Assembly: GCF_004016525.1 (NCBI RefSeq)
Contig: NZ_SACJ01000007.1
Coordinates: 124,001-188,000, forward strand
Source: Flavobacterium sufflavum
Lineage (GTDB): Bacteria > Bacteroidota > Bacteroidia > Flavobacteriales > Flavobacteriaceae
Direction of reading: 5' to 3'
DNA length: 64,000 bases
The translations under genes and the position numbers were made by a program. Shown one piece after another: positions 54,552 to 63,266 of the stretch. The notes beneath the pieces were generated by a model. It saw nothing but the letters and a program-made list of their open reading frames with translations. It ran no database searches and was not told the origin of the DNA. Position 1 is the first letter of the stretch; every line of letters starts with the position of its first letter.

Positions 54552-54947
54552 CTAATTGATGCTAATAGGTATTTGATATTGAACTCTGACTTTTTCACCA
54601 TTTTTTTCTCCAGGCTTCCATTTTGGAAACATTTTGATAACTCGAATAGCTTCTTCTCCAGTTCCATGTCCTATATCTTTAGTTATTTTGACATCTAAAA
54701 TTGAGCCGTCAGTTTCTACAATAAAAACAATATAAATTTTTCCTATTATTTTTTCTTTACTTTCTGGTATCTTGTAATTTTTAGCAATGAAGCTATACAT
54801 TTTTTCACCTCCACCAGGAAATTCTGGTTTGACATCAATTTCAGCGGTTGTGAAATATTCTTTTTTTAAAGCTTTCTTATCTACATTTTCTTGAGAAAAT
54901 AAATTTTGAGTAAGTAAACATAAAAATAAAAAGAGATAATTTTTCAT
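54552..54947 (-). CDS. Small exported protein with TonB C-terminal-like domain
   Basis: The protein (131 residues) has a signal peptide ending TQNLFSQ, a short charged linker and a TonB_C-type domain (VKPEFPGGGEKMYSFIAKNYKIP, GKIYIVFIVETDGSILDVKIT, EEAIRVIKMFPKWKPGEKNGEKVRVQYQIPISI). It lacks the membrane anchor and Pro-rich span of true TonB, so it cannot bridge the periplasm alone. Such short forms are frequent in Flavobacteria; the role is unknown. Confidence 0.82.
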   Translation of the reverse strand: MKNYLFLFLCLLTQNLFSQENVDKKALKKEYFTTAEIDVKPEFPGGGEKMYSFIAKNYKIPESKEKIIGKIYIVFIVETDGSILDVKITKDIGHGTGEEAIRVIKMFPKWKPGEKNGEKVRVQYQIPISIN

Positions 54948-55031
54948 AGTTCGTTTTTTTGTTGGTTATAGGTTTATAGCGTTTTTGTACTACAGTAGGT
55001 TTAGTTTATATTTATTACTCAGCGTGTGTGG

Positions 55032-55049
55032 CGAAGTCAGGAGATTTCG
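55032..55049. repeat. Third copy of the GAAGTC hairpin repeat
   Basis: CGAAGTCAGGAGATTTCG differs from the 54476 copy at one base and lies on the other side of the TonB-like gene, just before the end of the CPBP gene. Confidence 0.55.
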
Positions 55050-55069
55050 CAAAACTGGGTAGCTATTTT

Positions 55070-55684
55070 TTATTCATCTTTTAATTTCCATGTTTTTGAA
55101 ACTGCTGCTAACATTAACCATGGTTCAATAATGATATTAATTATCGAATGCGAAACGATACAAGGTCCTATGTTTCTATTACCAACTAGATATACAATTG
55201 CTAATCCAAACCCTAAAAAGGTTGTTGCAATAAATGCTCCTTTTAAAAATCGTTTTTCCTTACTAAATAATCCCCAAGTTATATGAACTAATCCAAATGC
55301 AAGTCCAGAAACTATTATTTGTATTATAGCTCCGTAGCCTAATTTCATTAACAAATCCATTAACCAACCTCTAAATACAACTTCCTCTACAATTCCGCCT
55401 ACAATAGTCATTAGTCCAACCATTTTGAATAATGATATTTCTCGTTGCATTTTATGAACAAACGGAACAACTTTAAAAGTATAAATGACATAAGAAATAG
55501 TCAATATTAGTGCTACAATCCATGCCGTTATTGGTGCTAATGTTTCAATTGACAATCCTAAATTCTCAAACATGGGAATTTTATAGCTTATTAAATGCAT
55601 CAAAATTGGACTAAACATAAACAAACTCATTGATAGTATTATTAATCCAGTTTTTCTTCTGTTTGATTTTTCAGTGATCTCCAT
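55070..55684 (-). CDS. CPBP-family intramembrane glutamic endopeptidase (CAAX protease-like)
   Basis: The protein (204 residues) has six or seven membrane helices. It shows the Abi/CPBP motifs: GGIVEEVVFRGWLMDLL (EExxxR catalytic Glu pair), a second motif GLAFGLVHITWG (His in the FxxxH-like motif) and NIGPCIVSHSIINI as the third. Characterised relatives cleave prenylated or peptide substrates in the membrane; the substrate here is unknown. The ATG at 55684 is preferred over a TTG 24 bases upstream. Single gene. Confidence 0.87.
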   Translation of the reverse strand: MEITEKSNRRKTGLIILSMSLFMFSPILMHLISYKIPMFENLGLSIETLAPITAWIVALILTISYVIYTFKVVPFVHKMQREISLFKMVGLMTIVGGIVEEVVFRGWLMDLLMKLGYGAIIQIIVSGLAFGLVHITWGLFSKEKRFLKGAFIATTFLGFGLAIVYLVGNRNIGPCIVSHSIINIIIEPWLMLAAVSKTWKLKDE

Positions 55685-55800
55685 TTTATTTGTTTTATTG
55701 AAATCCAAATATATCGTTTTTTTCTTATAAATAATTTTAAAGTCTTTCTTATTTGTAAGGTAATTTGGGATACGATATTATGGAAATAAAAACGTTCTCT

Positions 55801-55876
55801 CTAGCCCTGATCGAGCCGATATCCTCGTAGCGCAGCGCAGAGATAAAGACGAGAGCAGGAGGGAAGTACTTATGGA
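55801..55876 (+). repeat. Palindromic intergenic element, TAGCCC family, divergent copy
   Basis: It begins TAGCCCTGATCGAGCCGATA then TCCTCGT, has a central GCGCAGCGC, and ends AAGACGAGAGCAGGAGGGA then AGTACTT. Start and end match the copies at 26825-26925 and 61330-61408; the middle differs. Confidence 0.5.
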
Positions 55877-55894
55877 AAACTATCGTTATGCTCC

Positions 55895-55928
55895 TAAAAA
55901 AAAACACCAATCTCTCGACTGGTGTTTT
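55895..55928 (-). terminator. clpB terminator
   Basis: Read on the minus strand, AAAACACCA and TGGTGTTTT flank a 10-base loop, with nine or so T following. Confidence 0.8.
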
Positions 55929-56023
55929 CTAGGAATTTCTTGTTTAATTGAGCATCTCGACTACGCTCGATGTGACAAAATTATTTTACTTAATGAATCT
56001 TAATTTCATAATGGTTTAAAAAT

Positions 56024-58630
56024 TCAAACTTCTTCTGTTTCACTTTGATTTCTAAAAACCAATTGACCGTCAAAAGAGTCCAAAAGGATAATGCTGTCGG
56101 TAGTGATTTTTCCGGACAGTATTTCTTTAGACAACTGGTTCAAAACCTCTCTTTGAATCACACGTTTTACGGGACGGGCACCAAATTGCGGGTCGTATCC
56201 TTTCTCAGATAAATAGGCAATGGCTTCCGGTGTGGCGTCCATAGTGATGCCTTGTTGTGCCAGCATTTTAGTAACCGATTTCAGTTGTAAGCCTACAATT
56301 TGTGCAATATTAGCATTGGTCAACGGCGTAAACATCACGATTTCGTCAATACGGTTGATGAATTCCGGGCGAACGGTTTGTTTCAACAAGCCTAAAACTT
56401 CCACTTTAGCAGCTTCGGTTGCGGCTTCGACACCACCTTTTAGATTTTCAAATTTCTCCTGTATAATCTGGCTTCCCATATTAGAAGTCATAATGATAAT
56501 GGTGTTTTTGAAATCGGCAAGGCGGCCTTTATTGTCTGTCAAACGTCCTTCGTCCAAAACCTGCAACAAGATGTTAAAGGTATCGGGATGTGCTTTTTCT
56601 ATCTCATCGAGCAAAATCACGGAATAAGGTTTTCTACGCACGGCCTCGGTCAATTGCCCACCTTCGTCATAACCCACATATCCCGGAGGCGCACCCACCA
56701 ATCGGCTCACGCTGTGACGTTCCTGATACTCACTCATATCAATACGGGTCATGGCGTTTTCATCGTCGAATAAATATTCGGCCAGGGCTTTGGCCAATTC
56801 GGTTTTACCGACACCGGTTGTTCCAAGGAACAAGAAAGTACCAATAGGTTTTTTCATGTCCTGTAATCCTGCACGGCTTCGGCGCACAGCATCGCTAATT
56901 GCCTCGATGGCTTCTTCCTGACCCACTACACGTTTGTGCAATTCTTCTTCCAGATGTAATAGTTTTTCTCTTTCGCCCTGAAGCATTTTTACTACTGGAA
57001 TTCCGGTCCATTTGGCTACTACTTCGGCAATGTCTTCTCGGGTTACTTCTTCTTTAATAAGCGAAGAACCGGACTGATTTTCCTGTAATTGTTTTGTTAA
57101 AATATCTAAACGCTCTTGGGCTTCTTTGATTCTTCCGTATCTAATTTCGGCTACTTTTCCGTAATCTCCCTCACGTTCAGCGCGCTCGGCCTCGTACTTA
57201 AAGTTTTCGATTTCCGTTTTTACCGTTTGGATATTATCGACTACGTCTTTCTCAGATTTCCATTTGGCGAAAATTTTATTTCTATCTTCTTTAAGATTGG
57301 CTAATTCCATTCCCAAAGACTTGAGTTTACTCTCTTCTTTTTCTCTTTTGATAGCCTCAATTTCGATTTCGAGTTGCATTACTTTTCGATCCAAAACATC
57401 CAGTTCTTCTGGTTTCGAATTGATTTCCATACGGATTTTTGAAGCCGCCTCGTCCATTAAGTCGATGGCTTTGTCCGGTAAAAAACGATTGGTAATGTAG
57501 CGTTGTGACAACTCCACCGCAGCAATAATTGCCTCATCCTTAATTTGTACCTTGTGATGGGTTTCGTATTTTTCTTTGATACCACGCAGAATCGAAATCG
57601 CACTTTCGGTATCGGGTTCTTCAATCATTACTTTTTGGAAACGTCTTTCAAGCGCTTTGTCTTTTTCGAAATATTTTTGGTATTCGTCCAAAGTGGTTGC
57701 TCCAATAGCACGCAGTTCACCACGAGCCAAAGCCGGTTTCAGGATATTCGCCGCATCCATAGCACCTTCGCCACCTCCGGCACCAACTAAGGTGTGAATT
57801 TCGTCAATGAAAAGCACAATATCTCCTTCGGCAGAAGTTACTTCTTTCACCACCGATTTTAAACGCTCTTCAAACTCTCCTTTGTATTTGGCTCCGGCAA
57901 TCAAAGCTCCCATATCCAATGAGAAAACGATTTTATCTTTCAGGTTTTCAGGAACGTCGCCATCAACAATTCGGTGTGCCAATCCTTCGGCAATGGCAGT
58001 TTTACCCACACCAGGTTCACCAACCAACATTGGGTTATTTTTGGTACGACGGGTCAGAATTTGTAATACACGTCGGATTTCTTCATCACGTCCAATTACC
58101 GGATCCAGTTTTCCTGATTTGGCTAATTCGTTCAGGTTTTTGGCATATTTATTCAAAGAATTATAAGTTTCTTCCGCGGATGCCGAAGTCACTCTTTCTC
58201 CTTTTCGCAATTCTTCAATAGCCGCTTTCAATCCTTTTTCGGTCACCCCCTGATCTTTTAAAATTTGGGAAACCTTAGATTTTGAAGCAAAAATGGCCAG
58301 AATTAAATGTTCGATGGAAACATATTCATCGTTCATTTTTTTAGCAATAATTTCTGCTTCGTTTAAAGCAGTATTCGCATCACGGGAAAGCATAATGTCG
58401 CCACCGGAAACCTTAGGAAAGTTTTGAATGCTGCTATCCAAAATTTGCAAAAATAATGGCACATTTACATTGAGTTTTTTCAAAATAAAAGGCGCTACAT
58501 TTTCATCTACTTCAAAAATAGCTTTGAAAATGTGTTCATTCTCAATTTGTTGCTGACCGTAACTTTGAGCCAACTGTTGAGATAGCTGAATGGCTTCCTG
58601 CGATTTAATTGTAAATTTATTGATGTTCAT
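56024..58630 (-). CDS. clpB: ATP-dependent disaggregase chaperone ClpB
   Basis: This hexameric AAA+ protein rescues aggregated proteins with DnaK. The protein (868 residues) has the N-terminal Clp repeats ([32 protein letters not shown]-type), and NBD1 with Walker [11 protein letters not shown] (about 203) and [21 protein letters not shown]. The middle coiled coil (about 400-530) distinguishes ClpB from ClpA/C. NBD2 has Walker [11 protein letters not shown] (about 600), [30 protein letters not shown] and [11 protein letters not shown]. The C-terminal [12 protein letters not shown] is also seen. No tripeptide for ClpP docking is seen, as expected. Single gene. Confidence 0.97.
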   Translation of the reverse strand: MNINKFTIKSQEAIQLSQQLAQSYGQQQIENEHIFKAIFEVDENVAPFILKKLNVNVPLFLQILDSSIQNFPKVSGGDIMLSRDANTALNEAEIIAKKMNDEYVSIEHLILAIFASKSKVSQILKDQGVTEKGLKAAIEELRKGERVTSASAEETYNSLNKYAKNLNELAKSGKLDPVIGRDEEIRRVLQILTRRTKNNPMLVGEPGVGKTAIAEGLAHRIVDGDVPENLKDKIVFSLDMGALIAGAKYKGEFEERLKSVVKEVTSAEGDIVLFIDEIHTLVGAGGGEGAMDAANILKPALARGELRAIGATTLDEYQKYFEKDKALERRFQKVMIEEPDTESAISILRGIKEKYETHHKVQIKDEAIIAAVELSQRYITNRFLPDKAIDLMDEAASKIRMEINSKPEELDVLDRKVMQLEIEIEAIKREKEESKLKSLGMELANLKEDRNKIFAKWKSEKDVVDNIQTVKTEIENFKYEAERAEREGDYGKVAEIRYGRIKEAQERLDILTKQLQENQSGSSLIKEEVTREDIAEVVAKWTGIPVVKMLQGEREKLLHLEEELHKRVVGQEEAIEAISDAVRRSRAGLQDMKKPIGTFLFLGTTGVGKTELAKALAEYLFDDENAMTRIDMSEYQERHSVSRLVGAPPGYVGYDEGGQLTEAVRRKPYSVILLDEIEKAHPDTFNILLQVLDEGRLTDNKGRLADFKNTIIIMTSNMGSQIIQEKFENLKGGVEAATEAAKVEVLGLLKQTVRPEFINRIDEIVMFTPLTNANIAQIVGLQLKSVTKMLAQQGITMDATPEAIAYLSEKGYDPQFGARPVKRVIQREVLNQLSKEILSGKITTDSIILLDSFDGQLVFRNQSETEEV

Positions 58631-58780
58631 TTCGTTTTTTAGATTTGGTTTAAACTAATTAATTAACTTTGCAGAAAATGGGACAAATTATATTCCATTG
58701 TAAATTTAAGGACAAAAAGGCGTAAAAAACCTGATTTTTATCAGTTTTTAATGTCAAAAAGTCAGAAAATAAGTCAAAAT

Positions 58781-59170
58781 ATGAGTTTTTTAAAAAATAT
58801 TTTTGGGAGTGAGGAAACTCCAAAACAACAGGAAAGCAAAATGAATTGGGAAATATTGACCGATGTTGATCAGTTAGGGGAAATTATTTTTAATTCGAAT
58901 GAGAAACCGGCGGTGATTTTTAAACATAGTACCCGTTGCAGTGTCAGCAGAATGGCACTAAAACAGTTTGAAAACGAGTTTGACTTGCAGGATAAAATTA
59001 CACCATACTTTTTAGATTTAATTACGTATCGCGAAATTTCGAATGAAATAGCCAATCGTTTTAATGTATATCACGAATCACCACAAATCCTTTTAATAAA
59101 GGATGGTCAGTCGGTTTATGATGCTTCACATTCAGATATTGATGCAGGAGATTTGAGTGATAAGCTGTAG
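58781..59170 (+). CDS. ytxJ: YtxJ-like thioredoxin-fold protein (bacillithiol system)
   Basis: The protein (129 residues from the ATG at 58781) has the YtxJ pattern MSFLKNIFG, then INWEILTDVDQL-like text, VIFKHSTRCSVSRMALKQFE with a single Cys, HESPQILLIKDGQ and a C-terminal ASHSDIDAGDLSD. The monothiol site suits bacillithiol-dependent de-thiolation, as suggested for YtxJ; bacillithiol occurs in many Flavobacteria. A start ten codons upstream (58751) is possible but departs from the family N-terminus. It diverges from clpB. Confidence 0.88.
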   Translation: MSFLKNIFGSEETPKQQESKMNWEILTDVDQLGEIIFNSNEKPAVIFKHSTRCSVSRMALKQFENEFDLQDKITPYFLDLITYREISNEIANRFNVYHESPQILLIKDGQSVYDASHSDIDAGDLSDKL

Positions 59171-59241
59171 ATTCATCTTTGTCAAAGTTTTAAACTTTAA
59201 CAAAAATATATAATCCTAAATCTTTTAATAAATTAAAACAA

Positions 59242-59921
59242 ATGAAAGTAAGGAAATGGTTAATAGCCGGAATATTTGCTGTTCAATTATTAAGTTCTTG
59301 TGAAGCAGTTCGCATTAGTGAAATTTCAAATTATAAGGATTCAGAATTTGTTTTTGGTTCCAATAAAACTGCATTACTTGTTGGTAATGATGATATATCG
59401 ATAAATGAATTTACCAAGACATTTAGTAAAAAGTATAAACAAAAGCACGATTTTGTTAAGCAGTATGATAGTTTATGTGCAATTACATTGAAACAAGAAA
59501 ATATTTTTGGTGAAATAAAACATGATAAATCTTTTGAATTCGTTTCCAATGATCCTTTGACATTTACCCAAGAGCAACAAAAAAAGGTGGATTCATTATT
59601 TACAAATACAAAAGCTGATTACCTGATAAGAATTTCTGGCCATGAAATCACAAACAGTATACAAGGAAGTCCTGGTATGCCTGTGGCAATGTCTGGCGAG
59701 GAGGTATGGGTATGTCTGCAGGTACTCAAAGTGAAAGTTGTATTATAAATTCTCATTTTCAGATTTATGATATAAAGACACGAAAAAAAGTATTGGATTT
59801 CGTATCTAAAGGAAGTGGTGGCGTTGCTTTTTTTGCATTTGAACAAGCCTTTGTAAATGCCATGAATAATTCAGTCAAAAATTCAGCGGTATATCTAAAA
59901 ACTGGAAAGTTAAAATTTTAA
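59242..59921 (+). pseudogene. Lipoprotein gene broken by a frameshift near 59695-59705
   Basis: The first frame (from ATG 59242) encodes a lipoprotein signal (LLSSCEAV, Cys at about 20) and about 150 residues up to MPVAMSGEE. It then runs out of register into VWVCLQVLKVKVVL and a stop. The other frame continues directly as GGMGMSAGTQSESCIINSHFQIYDIKTRKKVLDFVSKGSGG...YLKTGKLKF to 59921, with text that fits the same protein. One added G in GGCGAGGAGG (giving a Gly run) would restore a protein of about 226 residues. Either the gene is broken, the frame is phase-variable at the G-rich site, or this is a sequencing error. Function unknown. Confidence 0.75.
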
Positions 59922-59923
59922 AT

Positions 59924-59960
59924 AAAAAAAATCCATAAATACACTTTATGGATTTTTTTT
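59924..59960. terminator. Bidirectional terminator between the lipoprotein gene and argH
   Basis: AAAAATCCATAAA and TTTATGGATTTTT form a stem with a 5-base loop; A-run before, T-run after. It serves the two converging genes. Confidence 0.85.
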
Positions 59961-59982
59961 AATACTGATTTGGGCTTTCGAA

Positions 59983-61263
59983 TTAATAAGAACTCTTCAT
60001 TTTTTCTTTAATTTCAGCCAGACAAAGGTTATTGATACTTCCTTCGTGAGTGTGTTTCGTTGCTTTTGGTGATTTGTAATTTCCAGCTTCAATTTGCAAC
60101 GCTACTTCTTTGTAGGCATCTCTAAATGGGATTCCAGCCGAAACCATTTCGTTTAAAGTATCTACAGTAAATAGATAATCGTATTTTTTATCCTCTAAAA
60201 TATTTTCTTTTACCTTGATATCCGGTATTGAGAAAATAGCAATATCTAAACAAGCTTTTAAGTTTTGAATAGCAGGAAAAACACCTTCTTTTAAAAGTTG
60301 TAAATCCCTGTGGTAACCACTTGGTAAATTATTGGTAATTAAGGTTAATTCATATGGTAATGACTGAATCTTGTTGCATTTTCCACGAATTAATTCAAAC
60401 ACATCAGGATTTTTTTTATGAGGCATAATGCTTGATCCTGTAGTCAAATTGGCCGGTAAACCAATAAAATCAAAATTCTGACTCATATATAAACAAACGT
60501 CATAAGCAAATTTTGAAAGCGTACCCGCTACACTTGCCATTGCAAAAGAAACTGTTTTCTCTGATTTTCCACGGCTCATTTGTGCCGCAACCGAATTGTA
60601 TTTTAAAGTGCTAAAACCCATTTCTTTTGTGGTAAAAGTTCTGTCAATAGGGAAGGAGCTACCATATCCTGCAGCAGAACCCAACGGGTTTTGATCTACT
60701 ACTTTTAAAGCAGCATTAAGCATACTCATATCGTCTATTAAACTTTCTGCATAAGCAGAAAACCACATTCCAAATGAACTAGGCATTGCAATTTGTAAAT
60801 GCGTATAGCCTGGTAATAACACGTTTTGGTATTTTTCTGCAGAAGTCATTAATAAATCAAAAAGTGATTTTACCTGCTGTTTTAATTGTAGTACTTCTTC
60901 TTTTAAGTACAGGTTCATATCTACTAAAACCTGGTCATTTCGGGAACGGGCAGTGTGAATTTTTTTTCCGGCATCGCCTACTTTTTGGGTAAGTAAATAT
61001 TCAACTTTTGAATGTACGTCTTCAAATGAATCTTCGATAGTAAAATTTCCAGCTTTGATATCTTCCTGAATTTCTGCCAATGCACCCAATAAATCTTCAC
61101 ATTCCTGATTGGTAATCAAGCCGATTTTAGCAAGCATTTTTGCCTGCGCGATATTTCCTGTGACATCATGTTTGGCTAAAATCAAATCTAATTCTCTATC
61201 GTTTCCAACAGTAAATAAATCGATTTGTTTATCTGTTGGTATTCCTTTTTCCCAAAGTTTCAT
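59983..61263 (-). CDS. argH: Argininosuccinate lyase
   Basis: The enzyme cleaves argininosuccinate to arginine and fumarate, the last step of arginine synthesis. The protein (426 residues) belongs to the fumarase/aspartase fold: MKLWEKG start, SKVEYLLTQKVGDAGKKIHTARSRNDQV, PGYTHLQIAMPSSF, GSAAGYGSSFPIDR and the signature GSSIMPHKKNPD. The frame is open ten codons upstream (61293), in repeat sequence; the ATG at 61263 is chosen. It is the last gene of the arg cluster, 144 bases after argE. Confidence 0.95.
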   Translation of the reverse strand: MKLWEKGIPTDKQIDLFTVGNDRELDLILAKHDVTGNIAQAKMLAKIGLITNQECEDLLGALAEIQEDIKAGNFTIEDSFEDVHSKVEYLLTQKVGDAGKKIHTARSRNDQVLVDMNLYLKEEVLQLKQQVKSLFDLLMTSAEKYQNVLLPGYTHLQIAMPSSFGMWFSAYAESLIDDMSMLNAALKVVDQNPLGSAAGYGSSFPIDRTFTTKEMGFSTLKYNSVAAQMSRGKSEKTVSFAMASVAGTLSKFAYDVCLYMSQNFDFIGLPANLTTGSSIMPHKKNPDVFELIRGKCNKIQSLPYELTLITNNLPSGYHRDLQLLKEGVFPAIQNLKACLDIAIFSIPDIKVKENILEDKKYDYLFTVDTLNEMVSAGIPFRDAYKEVALQIEAGNYKSPKATKHTHEGSINNLCLAEIKEKMKSSY

Positions 61264-61407
61264 AATTCTGTTTTTTGTTTCGCAGAGATGCACTGAGAAT
61301 ACTCAGAGATTCGCAAAGTTTTTATTTTTTAGCCCCGATTGCAGCGAAAATCCTTTTATTTTTTTCTTTAAAAAATAAAAGATTGTAGCGTAAAGCGGGA
61401 TTAGCTT
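61264..61407. repeat. argE-argH gap: TTTGCG-type repeat followed by a TAGCCC-family palindrome
   Basis: 61275-61325 contains TTTCGCAGAGATGCACTGAG and AGATTCGCAAAGTTTTTATT. 61330-61407 carries TAGCCCCGATTGCAGCG, then a hairpin CCTTTTATTTTTT / AAAAAATAAAAG, then ATTGTAGCGTAAAGCGGGAT and TAGCTTCT. The ends match the element at 26825-26925. It interrupts the arg operon and may alter how much argH is made. Confidence 0.7.
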
Positions 61408-62481
61408 CTAATTATTATTGAAAAAATCAGTTAGTATTTTGATATACAATTCGATTCCTTCTTCTATTTCGTTTACATATATAAATTCGTTAGCCGAGTG
61501 CGAACGTAAGCTTTCTCCTGGTCCAAGTTTTAAAGATTTGCAATATAAAACCGATTGATCCGAAAGGGTAGGCGAACCATAAGTGGTTCTTCCCAATGCG
61601 ATTCCTGCTTGTACTAATCCGTGTGAAACAGGAATTGACGAAGCGTTCAAGTGCATCGAACGAGGCGTTACTTCGGCAGCGACGTTTGCTCTTACTGCGT
61701 CTAAAATTTCGGTATTGTTGTAGCAATCATTCACACGAATATCGACAACCAAATGACATTCGGCAGGAACAACATTGTGTTGTTTTCCGGCGGTAACCTG
61801 GGTTACAGTCATTTTTACAGGTCCTAAAACTTCAGATATTTTCTCGAATTGATAGCTTTTAAACCATTCAATTACGGGCATCGCATTATAAATAGGATTG
61901 TCGGGGTTGTTGTGTGCGGCGTGACTTGCCGTCCCTTTAACAACTACATCCAATACCAATAATCCTTTTTCGGCTACTGCCAATTGCATTAATGTAGGTT
62001 CACCAACAATGGCACATTCCAGTTCCGGTAAATGTTTCAAAACGCTGTTTAATCCATTCTTCCCACTGCTTTCTTCCTCTGCCGAAGCTACAACTACAAT
62101 GTTGTAAGGCAGGTTTTCATTGGCATAAAAATGGGTAAATGTGGCAATTAGAGAAACCAGACATCCTCCGGCATCGTTACTTCCCAGACCAAATAATTTT
62201 CCGTCTTCTACTTTTGCTTCAAACGGATCGTTAGTGTAACCCTGGTTTGGTCTCACCGTATCGTGGTGAGAATTCAGTAAAAGCGTTGGTTTGGATTTAT
62301 CAAAATGTTTATTGTAAGCCCAAACATTATTATTTTCTCTTTCGAAAGGAATGTTATTTTGAGTAAACCAATTTTCGATTAAAATTGCTGTTTGATCTTC
62401 TTCACTAGAAAATGAAGGTGTTTCAATTAGCGATTTTAATAGCGCAATGGCTTCTTGTATAAGAGTAGTTATGTTTTTCAT
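61408..62481 (-). CDS. argE: M20-family N-acetylornithine/N-acetylcitrulline deacetylase
   Basis: The protein (357 residues) is a zinc-dependent M20 peptidase-family deacylase: LLLNSHHDTVRPNQGY (His/Asp metal ligands), GLGSNDAGGCLVSL, ASAEEESSGKNGL (catalytic Glu pair), AIVGEPTLMQLAVAEKG and HSANEFIYV. Because the neighbouring transcarbamylase is of the N-acyl-ornithine type, the likely substrate is N-acetyl- or N-succinyl-citrulline rather than N-acetylornithine. That is inferred from the pathway. It overlaps the end of argB by 4 bases. Confidence 0.9.
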   Translation of the reverse strand: MKNITTLIQEAIALLKSLIETPSFSSEEDQTAILIENWFTQNNIPFERENNNVWAYNKHFDKSKPTLLLNSHHDTVRPNQGYTNDPFEAKVEDGKLFGLGSNDAGGCLVSLIATFTHFYANENLPYNIVVVASAEEESSGKNGLNSVLKHLPELECAIVGEPTLMQLAVAEKGLLVLDVVVKGTASHAAHNNPDNPIYNAMPVIEWFKSYQFEKISEVLGPVKMTVTQVTAGKQHNVVPAECHLVVDIRVNDCYNNTEILDAVRANVAAEVTPRSMHLNASSIPVSHGLVQAGIALGRTTYGSPTLSDQSVLYCKSLKLGPGESLRSHSANEFIYVNEIEEGIELYIKILTDFFNNN

Positions 62482-63266
62482 AAAGTTATTGTAGTATGCA
62501 ATGCCGCCTTATTTTGTAACATTCTGTGATGACCAATTTTTATTTTCTGAACACCTTTAGATAAACTATTGAAACAGTTATCCAATTTAGGAATCATTCC
62601 CGAATGGATTGCACCTTCTTCTTTTAATTGAGTGTAAAGAGCTGAATTTATTTGTTCAATTACTGAATTTTCATCTTCAACATCGGTTAAAACTCCCGCT
62701 TTTTCGAAGCAATAGTTCAAAGTCACTTCAAAAACTTCCGATGCTGCAATGGCTAATTCGCTCGCAATTGTATCGGCATTGGTGTTTAATAATTGTCCGT
62801 TTTTATCGTGTGTAATAGCACAGAAAACTGGAACAATTCCGCTATTGATTAAAGTTTGTAATAATGGTGTATTCACTTTTTGAACATCGCCTACAAAACC
62901 GTAATCAATCGTTGGGTGATTTCTTTTAGTCGATTGAATTAAATTCCCGTCAGCACCAGAAAACCCCATGGCGTTGGTATTATGAGCCTGTAATTGGGCA
63001 ACAACATTTTTGTTGATTTCTCCGGCATAAATCATCACCACTACGTCAAGCATGGGTTTATCGGTAATTCTTCGTCCGTCAATCATTTGAGGAACTAAAC
63101 CAATACTTTGTGCCATTTTTGTAGCCGATTTTCCGCCACCGTGAACCAGAATCTTGTTTCCTTCAATCTTAGAAAAATCTGCTAAAAAATGAGCTAATTC
63201 CGTTGGATTATCAATGATGTTTCCACCAATTTTTATGATGGATAAGGATTGCTTACTTTTTTCCAT
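62478..63266 (-). CDS. argB: N-acetylglutamate (or N-succinylglutamate) kinase
   Basis: The protein (262 residues) is of the amino-acid kinase fold: IIKIGGNIIDNPTEL, ILVHGGGKSATKMAQSIGL, DGRRITDKPMLDVVVMIYAGEINKNVVAQLQ, GVLTDVEDENSVIEQIN and GAIHSGMIPKLDNCFNSLSKGVQKIKIGHH. It phosphorylates the acylglutamate in the second step of arginine synthesis. It overlaps the upstream transcarbamylase gene by 14 bases and the downstream argE by 4, so translation of the three is coupled. Confidence 0.94.
   Translation of the reverse strand: MEKSKQSLSIIKIGGNIIDNPTELAHFLADFSKIEGNKILVHGGGKSATKMAQSIGLVPQMIDGRRITDKPMLDVVVMIYAGEINKNVVAQLQAHNTNAMGFSGADGNLIQSTKRNHPTIDYGFVGDVQKVNTPLLQTLINSGIVPVFCAITHDKNGQLLNTNADTIASELAIAASEVFEVTLNYCFEKAGVLTDVEDENSVIEQINSALYTQLKEEGAIHSGMIPKLDNCFNSLSKGVQKIKIGHHRMLQNKAALHTTITL

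Larger units (their letters stand above)
55685..56023. other. Intergenic region between CPBP and clpB genes
   Basis: The 339 bases contain a TAGCCC-family element (about 55801-55876), the clpB terminator (55895-55928) and CATCTCGACTACGCTCGATGTG (55953-55974), a palindrome-like piece of another dispersed repeat. No gene is seen. Confidence 0.55.

Noticed and set aside
56220..58221. Several plus-strand open frames opposite clpB
   Set aside because: They are shadows of the GC-richer clpB coding sequence on the other strand.
59706..59921. A separate small gene of 71 codons
   Set aside because: Its text continues the preceding lipoprotein in another frame, with no start signal of its own; it is treated as the second half of a frameshifted gene.
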